Assembly: GCA_938017685.1 (NCBI GenBank)
Contig: CALIIL010000003.1
Coordinates: forward strand, 1-45,889
DNA length: 45,889 nt
Direction of reading: 5' to 3'
Source: an uncultured Chitinophagaceae bacterium
GTDB taxonomy: Bacteria; Bacteroidota; Bacteroidia; Chitinophagales; Chitinophagaceae
Shown here: piece by piece, positions 39,132 to 45,889 of the stretch
Numbering within the stretch: the first letter of the stretch is position 1
Layout: the number at the start of each line of letters is the position of its first letter
Made by a program: the position numbers and the translations under genes
The notes under the pieces: model-generated
Database searches by the model: none
The model's input: only the letters and a program-made list of their open reading frames with translations
What the model was told of the DNA's origin: nothing

Positions 39132-39146
39132 GAGACATTCCGGCGC

Positions 39147-39154
39147 TACCTTTG
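39147..39154 (+). promoter_or_regulatory. -7 element TACCTTTG upstream of the TPR gene
   Basis: TAnnTTTG match 19 nt before the putative TTG start. Confidence 0.5.
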
Positions 39155-39172
39155 CGGTAAATAATTTTTATT

Positions 39173-40042
39173 TTGGGCAAAAATCAAATAATAGTAGTCC
39201 TTTCGGGCTTACTTCTAGTATGTGTGTTATACATCTTTGGCAACCGAGTAGGCACTAATCAAGCAGCCTCACACGATGATCACGATGGTCACGACCATGC
39301 TGCAGCGCCAGCCAAGGGACCAATGCAAGGAGGTGGCCCCCAAGTTGAAGCGATAAAATTTACAGAACTACTAAGCACAGCACAAGCTAGCTTAGTGGCA
39401 GATAGTGCCGCTAAACAACAAAAATTACTGGTTGTAGCCGATAAATCGCCCTCGGCTATAGCTTTTAAAGACCTCGCAGAGTTCTGGGAGGCTCAAAAAG
39501 AATTGAATATTGCAGCTAATTATTACAAAAAAGCGGCTTTATTGGAAAATAGCGAAAAAAGTATCACCTTTGCGGGGAATTTATTTCTAGCCATAATGGC
39601 CAAAACCCAAAAAGCGGAAATAAAGAAGTGGCAAGCATTAGAAGCCATTGAGTGCTTTAAAAAAGTAATAGAACTCAATCCTGATAATGTAAGCGCTAAA
39701 ACTGCTCTTGCAAATTGTTATACAGATGGTACAGGAGAAACCATGAAAGGAGTGCTACTTCTCAAAGAAGTAACAGCAGCCGATAGCTTAAATGTGCCGG
39801 CCAACCTCATTCTAGGCAAGCTCTCAGTACAATCAGGACAGTTCGATAAAGCGATAAACCGAATGAATATCGTGTTATCTCAAGAACCTAAAAACACAGA
39901 AGCTATGTATTTCCTAGCTGAAGCGTATAAGGGTCAAGGAAATAAGGATAAAGCAATAGAAACATTTGAAAAATGTAAGACTATCGTAAATAACCCAGAA
40001 TTTGCTGCTGAGATTGACAATTATATTAATTCGTTTAAATAA
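39173..40042 (+). CDS. Membrane-anchored tetratricopeptide repeat protein with His/Asp-rich linker
   Basis: N-terminal TM segment, HDDHDGHDH, TPR units (AIECFKKVIELNPDNVSAKTALANCY; AINRMNIVLSQEPKNTEAMYFLAEAY); putative TTG start. Confidence 0.85.
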   Translation: MGKNQIIVVLSGLLLVCVLYIFGNRVGTNQAASHDDHDGHDHAAAPAKGPMQGGGPQVEAIKFTELLSTAQASLVADSAAKQQKLLVVADKSPSAIAFKDLAEFWEAQKELNIAANYYKKAALLENSEKSITFAGNLFLAIMAKTQKAEIKKWQALEAIECFKKVIELNPDNVSAKTALANCYTDGTGETMKGVLLLKEVTAADSLNVPANLILGKLSVQSGQFDKAINRMNIVLSQEPKNTEAMYFLAEAYKGQGNKDKAIETFEKCKTIVNNPEFAAEIDNYINSFK

Positions 40043-40074
40043 ACAGAATTTTAAAAAATTAAACACATTTAATT

Positions 40075-40167
40075 ATGCCTTGCGGAAAAAAACGTAAAAG
40101 ACACAAGATTGCAACTCACAAACGTAAAAAGCGTTTGCGTAAGAATCGTCACAAGAAGAAGAAATAG
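40075..40167 (+). CDS. 30-aa highly basic protein, AURKAIP1/COX24 (DUF1713)-like ribosome-associated protein
   Basis: MPCGKKRKRHKIATHKRKKRLRKNRHKKKK*, not in the ORF track because of length. Confidence 0.85.
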   Translation: MPCGKKRKRHKIATHKRKKRLRKNRHKKKK

Positions 40168-40260
40168 ATTTCTTCCCCCTTTTATAGTCAATTTCTTTTC
40201 GAAATATCAATAACCAATTTCTTATTGGTCGGTTGAGTGTGTTTCAATTTCATATACACT

Positions 40261-41814
40261 ATGGAAAAAGAACTTATTATCCAAACTGCTGGTAATGCTG
40301 TAGAAATAGCATTGACAGAAGATAAAAAACTAGTAGAACTACACTACGACAACTCGGGTGGAAACTACAATGTGGGAGACCTATATCTAGGAACTGCGCG
40401 CAAGGTAGCTGCGGGACTCAATGCAGTATTTGTAGACATTGGGCATGAGAAAGATGCCTTTCTACATTACTCTGACTTAAGCCCAATGTTTAACAGCGTA
40501 CGCAAGTTTACGGATCAGGCTTCTAGCATTACTAACTTTGAATATGCTAAGTTTAAGCTTCAACCCGAAATTGTAAAAACGGGCAAGATTAATGAAGTAT
40601 TAAAGACGAAGGACAAAATATTAGTACAAATAGTTAAAGAGCCTATCTCAACCAAAGGTCCAAGAATTACTTGTGAGATATCCCTACCAGGACGCTTTAT
40701 TGTACTTATCCCGTTCTCCAATGTGGTTAATGTATCTAAGAAGTTAGGAAGCAAGGAAGAGCGCCAGCGATTGAAAAGTATTATTACAAATATTCGCCCA
40801 GAGAACTTTGGCATTATTGTACGTACAGCTGCTGAAGGCAAGACCACAGCTGAGCTGCACCGAGATATGACCAACTTATTAGAAGCTTGGAAAAATATTC
40901 AAACAAACTTATATCAATCCAAACCTCCGCTCAAAATACTCAGCGAGCAGAATAAGACGACCTCACTATTAAGAGATTTATTAAATGATGATTTTAATAA
41001 AATTGTTACTAATAACGCGGAGGTACATAAAGAAACGGTACAATATATTACCAAAATTGCTCCCGGCAGAGAAAGCATTGTGCAATTGCAACAAGCAAAT
41101 GGCAAACCCCTATTCGATCAATACGGCATTTCTAAGCAAGTAAAATCTTCTTTTGGTAAAACCGTAATGCTCAATAACGGGGGCTATTTGGTTATAGAAC
41201 ATACTGAAGCACTACATGTAGTTGACGTGAATAGTGGAGGAAAATTCTCAGGCTCAGACCAAGAAAAAACGGCGCTAAACACCAATATGGAAGCCGCCAA
41301 GGAATTGGCACGCCAGCTACGCTTACGCGATATTGGAGGCATTGTTGTTGTAGACTTTATTGATATGCGTAGTGCGGATAATAGACGCCTCATTTCAAAA
41401 ACAATGCAAGACGCTATGGAAGGCGATCGCGCAAGACATACCATATTACCAATCTCAAAGTTTGGCTTATTACAAATAACTCGCCAGCGCTTACGCCCAG
41501 CTATTAAAATTGCAACAGGAGAGCAATGCCCAAGTTGCAGCGGTACGGGTAAGATAAGAAGCACACAAGTTCTTGTAGATGATATAGAAAAGCACGTAAA
41601 GTATCTAACAAGACAAATGAAAGGAAACTTAGAATTACAAGTACACCCTATCGTAGCTTCTCACTTAACTAAAACAACAGGTTTCTTCAAAAAATCTACT
41701 TATAAAACTTGGAAAAAGAACTACGGTCAATTCGCAATAACCGAAGATAAAGACCTCGGATTTGTAGAGTATAAGTTTATTGATAAAGAAACACAGGAAG
41801 AAATTAAGTTTTAA
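40261..41814 (+). CDS. rng: Ribonuclease E/G family protein
   Basis: GDLYLGTARKVAAGLNAVFVDIGHEKDAFLHYSDL (S1), VVDFIDMRSADNRR, QCPSCSGTGKI zinc-link; start at MEKEL. Confidence 0.94.
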   Translation: MEKELIIQTAGNAVEIALTEDKKLVELHYDNSGGNYNVGDLYLGTARKVAAGLNAVFVDIGHEKDAFLHYSDLSPMFNSVRKFTDQASSITNFEYAKFKLQPEIVKTGKINEVLKTKDKILVQIVKEPISTKGPRITCEISLPGRFIVLIPFSNVVNVSKKLGSKEERQRLKSIITNIRPENFGIIVRTAAEGKTTAELHRDMTNLLEAWKNIQTNLYQSKPPLKILSEQNKTTSLLRDLLNDDFNKIVTNNAEVHKETVQYITKIAPGRESIVQLQQANGKPLFDQYGISKQVKSSFGKTVMLNNGGYLVIEHTEALHVVDVNSGGKFSGSDQEKTALNTNMEAAKELARQLRLRDIGGIVVVDFIDMRSADNRRLISKTMQDAMEGDRARHTILPISKFGLLQITRQRLRPAIKIATGEQCPSCSGTGKIRSTQVLVDDIEKHVKYLTRQMKGNLELQVHPIVASHLTKTTGFFKKSTYKTWKKNYGQFAITEDKDLGFVEYKFIDKETQEEIKF

Positions 41815-41880
41815 TCCCATCTTTGCTTAATCCAAGACACACTCCAACATATAATACAAGAGGCACAGTCCACTCCAATA

Positions 41881-42441
41881 TTGGAATGGATTGCTTTTTT
41901 TACAGCCATTACACAGGTTGTGCTGGCTTATTATAACAAGGCTACTAACTTCATATTCGGTGCTATTAGTGTTAGTATATTCATTTATATCTTCTATCAA
42001 GCTGATCTTTTAGGTGAGAGTATTCTCAACTTATATTACCTTATCGTGAGTATTTACGGCATAGTCTATTGGAATAAAAAAAATAGAGCGGAAGCTCAAA
42101 TTGGCCACGCCAAAATGATGGATTATTTATACGCGGCAGCCATCTTTATTGCTTGCTATACAGCTTTATCTATTCTTTTTATAATACGCGTGGCACCGAT
42201 CGAACTGATTAACTATGCTGATATGTATGTTACCGCCATGGCATTTGCCGGAACATTCCTATTGCTTAAACGAAAAATAGAAAACTGGATCGTTCTCAAT
42301 CTATCGAACCTAGTAGCTATTCCTGTGCAGCTTCATAAAGAACTCTATTTAATAGCAATACTCACAGCTGTTTTCTTTGTTTTGGCGGTTCTAGGTTATT
42401 TTCGCTGGCGCAAATTGATAATTCTCTCAAAAACAATTTAA
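41881..42441 (+). CDS. pnuC: Nicotinamide mononucleotide transporter PnuC family
   Basis: NKATNFIFGAISVSIFIYIFYQADLLGESILNLYYLIVSIYGIVYW, NWIVLNLSNLVAIPVQLHKELYLIAIL; multiple TM helices. Confidence 0.88.
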   Translation: MEWIAFFTAITQVVLAYYNKATNFIFGAISVSIFIYIFYQADLLGESILNLYYLIVSIYGIVYWNKKNRAEAQIGHAKMMDYLYAAAIFIACYTALSILFIIRVAPIELINYADMYVTAMAFAGTFLLLKRKIENWIVLNLSNLVAIPVQLHKELYLIAILTAVFFVLAVLGYFRWRKLIILSKTI

Positions 42442-42480
42442 TTCACATGTGGAAACTTTGTTGATTTGAGAAAAGGGAGC

Positions 42481-42488
42481 TACATTTG
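42481..42488 (+). promoter_or_regulatory. -7 element TACATTTG upstream of rpsO
   Basis: TAnnTTTG with an upstream TTG in a suitable position. Confidence 0.5.
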
Positions 42489-42521
42489 CAAACTTAAATA
42501 AAGACGAAAAAGCTATAAATT

Positions 42522-42794
42522 ATGGCAGCAATAACATCAGAACGCAAACAAGAAGTTTTTGGCGAATACGGCAAGAACAAACAAGATACAGGAAGTATCG
42601 AGGGTCAAATCGCTATGCTTACAGAGCGTATTAACCACATCGCTGGTCATTTAAAAGAAAACAAGAAGGACCACTCAAGTAAGAATGGTCTAATGAAAAT
42701 GGTAGGACGCCGCAAGCGTTTTCTTGCATACCTTGCTAAAACTGACTTAGAAGGCTACCGTGCCTTAATAGCTAAGTTAGGTCTTAGAAAATAA
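42522..42794 (+). CDS. rpsO: 30S ribosomal protein S15
   Basis: [50 protein letters not shown]. Confidence 0.98.
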   Translation: MAAITSERKQEVFGEYGKNKQDTGSIEGQIAMLTERINHIAGHLKENKKDHSSKNGLMKMVGRRKRFLAYLAKTDLEGYRALIAKLGLRK

Positions 42795-42805
42795 ATTTAA
42801 TATTC

Positions 42806-42842
42806 ATTCCCTCCAAGTAGCCTTGGAGGGAATTACTTTTTT
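42806..42842 (+). terminator. Rho-independent terminator after rpsO
   Basis: ATTCCCTCCAAG-TAGC-CTTGGAGGGAAT then T-rich tract. Confidence 0.85.
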
Positions 42843-42939
42843 AGCCCAAAAATGCTACCAAATAAGGTCAGCATTTTTTGTGGTTTTATAGCCCAAACGG
42901 GGCAGATCAATTATAATCATTTAAAAACAAAAAACAATT

Positions 42940-45060
42940 ATGTTTAACGTACACGAACAAACAATAGATCTAGGAGATGGCAGATCTATCAAATTAGAAA
43001 CAGGTAAGCTGGCGCGCCAAGCGCACGGTTCTGTTCTAGTAACTATGGGTAAATGCGCCCTTTTAGCAACCGTAGTGGCTGCTAAAGAACCAAGACCAGG
43101 TCAAGGGTTCTTTCCTTTGACGGTTGATTACCAAGAAAAATTTGCGGCCGCAGGTCGTATTCCGGGCTCTTTCTTTAAAAGAGAAGGCCGATTAAATGAT
43201 TATGAAATTTTGGTTTCTCGTTTAATTGATAGAGCGCTGCGCCCTTTATTCCCTAAAGATTACTTATGTGAGGTGCAAGTAATGGTTTCATTACAATCGT
43301 CTGATCCAGAAATTACACCTGATTGTATGGCTGGACTAGCAGCTTCGGCAGCATTGGCCGTATCGGACATTCCGGTGCAAGAAATTACCTCGGCGGTACG
43401 CATTGCAAAAGTAGACGGTCAATTCGTGATCAATCCTACGCGCACTCAAATGGCTGAAGCAAGCCTTGAATTTATTATTGCTGGTACAGCCGACAATATT
43501 ATGATGGTAGAGGGTGAAAGTAGCGAGTGTAGCGAGGAAGAATTAATTGAAGCCATTGAAGCGGGACATGCTGCGGTGAAAGATCAAGTAGCTGCACAGG
43601 TTGCATTGCGCAAGGCTGTGGGCGTGGAAGGTCATAGAGATTACCCTAAGGCACACACCAATGAAGAATTAAGAGCTAAGATATTTGAGTTAGCTGAGGA
43701 TAAAGTAAAAGATATAGTGCGTGCGCACTCTCCTAAAGGAGTTAGAAGCCAAGCATACGCTGATTTACACACTGAGGTTAAAGAATCTTTAGGAGAATTG
43801 CCAGAAGAAGATGCTGCATTGGTTGGTAAATATATAGGTGAAGTACAAAAGCAAGCTACCCGTAACATTATGCTGGACGAGGAAACTCGTATTGACGGAC
43901 GTAAATGGGATGAGGTAAGACCTTTAAACATGGAGACTGATTACTTAGCTTCTCCGCATGGTTCAGCACTATTTACTCGTGGTGAAACGCAGAGTTTAAG
44001 TACTGCAACTTTAGGTACGCCTGAAGATGAAAAAATGTTGGAAACTGCCCAAACTAAAGAATTCCAAAAATTCTATTTACACTATAATTTCCCTGGCTTT
44101 AGTACTGGTGAGCCAAGACCTAATCGTGGTCCTGGACGTAGAGAAGTAGGTCATGGTAACTTAGCACAACGTTCGTTAGAAAAAGTATTGCCTAAAGATT
44201 ACCCTTATACAATCCGTATCATTTCTGATATTTTAGAAAGTAATGGTTCCTCTTCTATGGCTACAGTTTGTGCTGGTTCATTAGCCATGATGGATGCAGG
44301 TGTTCCAATTAGCAAGCATGTAAGTGGTGTAGCTATGGGAATGATTTCTCGTGCTGAAGATGGTAAGTTCTGTGTATTAACTGATATATTGGGAGATGAA
44401 GATCACTTAGGTGATATGGATTTTAAAGTAACGGGTACGCGCGATGGTATCACAGCTGTACAAATGGATATTAAAGTTGACGGTTTGAGCATGGACGTTA
44501 TGCGTCAAGCATTAGCACAAGCTAATAAAGGTCGTTTGCACATTTTGGATGCGATGTATGAGCACATGCCTGCACATCGTGAGGAGATGAAACCACAAAC
44601 GCCGCGTATGTTGTCTATCAACATTGATCGTGAGTTTATTGGTGCCATTATCGGACCAGGTGGTAAAGTAATTCAAGAATTACAACGCGAGACTGGAACG
44701 AACATTAGCATTGAAGAAGTTGATGAGCAAGGTATTGTAAAAATATTCTCAGCTGATGCTGAAGGTGCTGATAAAGCGATGGCCTTTGTAAAAGGAATTG
44801 TTGCAACGCCTGAAGTGGGTGAAGAATATGATTCTATTGTAAAGTCAATCATGCCTTATGGTGCGTTTGTAGAGTTTATGCCTGGTAAGCAAGGCTTATT
44901 GCATATCTCAGAAGTATCTCATGAGCGCTTAGAGAACATGGATGGTATCTTTAAAGAAGGCGATAAAGTGAAAGTTAAGTTAGTTGGAAAAGATCAAAAG
45001 ACTGGGAAATTTAAACTTTCTCGTAAGGTTCTTTTGCCAAAAAAAGAAAAAGAAGCATAG
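42940..45060 (+). CDS. pnp: Polynucleotide phosphorylase
   Basis: Two RNase PH domains, KH (IGAIIGPGGKVIQELQRETG), S1 (GEEYDSIVKSIMPYGAFVEFMPGKQGLLHISEVS). Confidence 0.98.
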   Translation: MFNVHEQTIDLGDGRSIKLETGKLARQAHGSVLVTMGKCALLATVVAAKEPRPGQGFFPLTVDYQEKFAAAGRIPGSFFKREGRLNDYEILVSRLIDRALRPLFPKDYLCEVQVMVSLQSSDPEITPDCMAGLAASAALAVSDIPVQEITSAVRIAKVDGQFVINPTRTQMAEASLEFIIAGTADNIMMVEGESSECSEEELIEAIEAGHAAVKDQVAAQVALRKAVGVEGHRDYPKAHTNEELRAKIFELAEDKVKDIVRAHSPKGVRSQAYADLHTEVKESLGELPEEDAALVGKYIGEVQKQATRNIMLDEETRIDGRKWDEVRPLNMETDYLASPHGSALFTRGETQSLSTATLGTPEDEKMLETAQTKEFQKFYLHYNFPGFSTGEPRPNRGPGRREVGHGNLAQRSLEKVLPKDYPYTIRIISDILESNGSSSMATVCAGSLAMMDAGVPISKHVSGVAMGMISRAEDGKFCVLTDILGDEDHLGDMDFKVTGTRDGITAVQMDIKVDGLSMDVMRQALAQANKGRLHILDAMYEHMPAHREEMKPQTPRMLSINIDREFIGAIIGPGGKVIQELQRETGTNISIEEVDEQGIVKIFSADAEGADKAMAFVKGIVATPEVGEEYDSIVKSIMPYGAFVEFMPGKQGLLHISEVSHERLENMDGIFKEGDKVKVKLVGKDQKTGKFKLSRKVLLPKKEKEA

Positions 45061-45085
45061 ATCTACTTAGATAAAGCGTAATTAG

Positions 45086-45116
45086 AGAGCCTCTTCGTAT
45101 TGGAGAGGCTTTTTTA
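45086..45116 (+). terminator. Rho-independent terminator after pnp
   Basis: AGCCTCT-tcgtattgg-AGAGGCT then T6. Confidence 0.85.
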
Positions 45117-45203
45117 TGCAATAAATGTTTAGTTATCAATTCTTAGCCTATTTGAAATTGAAATCTAATTCGATTACCTTCGCAGCACAAAACTATTTCG
45201 AAA

Positions 45204-45665
45204 ATGAAAAAAATAATAACAATCGTATTAGCTGTAGCTTTAATGGGTGCAACATTCTCTTCATGCAAAAATGGAGGTGATCCTAAAAAAGATGCAGAAA
45301 CTGCTGCTTCTTCTTTCTTGAACAGCATTAAAGACATGGACTACACAAAAGCTAAAGAATTTGGAACTGACAATACAGCACAAATGTTGGAAATGATGTC
45401 TTCATTTACTTCTATGATGCCTGATTCAGTTAAAGAAGAAGCTAAGAAAATCACTTTTGATATTTCTGAAGTAACTATCAGCGAAGCTGGAGATGCTGCT
45501 ACTGTTAAGTTTGCAGGAAGCGATGCTCCGGATAAAACGGAAGAAATCAAATTGGTTAAACAAGAAGATAAATGGTTAGTTGATATGGAAGTACCTCAAG
45601 CTCCACAAATGGAAGCACCAGCAATGGAAGGAACTGAAATGCCTGCACCAGCGCCAACTAAATAG
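45204..45665 (+). CDS. Small lipoprotein, DUF4878-like
   Basis: Lipobox FSSC; AETAASSFLNSIKDMDYTKAKEFGTDNTAQML...EEIKLVKQEDKWLVDM typical of DUF4878-type proteins. Confidence 0.75.
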   Translation: MKKIITIVLAVALMGATFSSCKNGGDPKKDAETAASSFLNSIKDMDYTKAKEFGTDNTAQMLEMMSSFTSMMPDSVKEEAKKITFDISEVTISEAGDAATVKFAGSDAPDKTEEIKLVKQEDKWLVDMEVPQAPQMEAPAMEGTEMPAPAPTK

Positions 45666-45672
45666 TCGGCCC

Positions 45673-45889
45673 TTAAAAACGCTTTATTTTTAGTGCTATA
45701 ATTTTTAAATTAGTAAAATATATTCCTAAGGTGTACCTGTTAAAGCAGAAAACGATTTTTAAATAAAGCCCGAAAGTATTCTTTAGGAGTTTACTCATTA
45801 ATTTTTTGAAGTTAAACCCAGCCGCTGCCATAATAAAATTAATACTATCGCCTACTTGTCCTTTTAGATAGTTTAAATTGGCTCGGTGA
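45673..45889 (-). mobile_element. C-terminal part of an IS5-like DDE transposase, running off the window edge
   Basis: Minus-strand reading HRANLNYLKGQVGDSINFIMAAAGFNFKKLMSKLLKNTFGLYLKIVF...* matches the typical IS5-type C-terminus (RNxLKGxxGDxINxxxAAAGFNFKK). Confidence 0.78.

Noticed and set aside
41815-41880. Possible riboswitch upstream of pnuC
   Set aside because: The 66-nt gap to the RNase E/G gene shows no recognisable riboswitch core by eye.
1-45889. Complete reassignment of TGA to Trp (genetic code 4)
   Set aside because: Trp codons in all other long ORFs are TGG and the proteins are full-length under code 11; only stop-codon scarcity and one in-frame TGA point the other way, so it is kept only as a question.

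Overview
AT-rich chromosomal window from a Bacteroidota bacterium, judged by type IX secretion (T9SS) genes, T9SS sorting domains, TAnnTTTG promoter elements and a Bacteroidota-type gene order. Most of it is housekeeping: engB/ysxC, ubiE, lspA, ileS, fabH, ispF, ssb, mutY, HU, RNase E/G, pnuC, rpsO and pnp. T9SS genes porT, porU, porV and gldE are interleaved with several predicted T9SS cargo proteins. There is no CRISPR array, prophage, rRNA or recognisable tRNA. An IS5-like transposase C-terminus runs off the right edge. Points most worth a second look: (i) a lamin-tail/T9SS cargo + two-barrel gene cluster (14891-17694) with no recognised function; (ii) a DUF1800/DUF1501 pair in which the DUF1501 protein carries both a Tat signal and a T9SS sorting domain while its partner has no signal peptide; (iii) a 1069-aa fusion of a degenerate gluzincin-like domain, a beta-propeller and an outer-membrane barrel; (iv) an in-frame TGA replacing an expected Trp in a ligase-associated helicase, in a window where TGA is almost absent as a stop codon; (v) a frameshifted giant T9SS cargo gene; (vi) a histone-H1-like tail fused to a DksA/TraR domain; (vii) an unlisted 30-codon ribosomal-type basic ORF at 40075-40167; (viii) an orphan WapI-like immunity gene next to a palindromic repeat. 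I found no clear new defence or mobile system. The best candidates for something undescribed are (i)-(iii). All family calls are by eye from the protein sequences.
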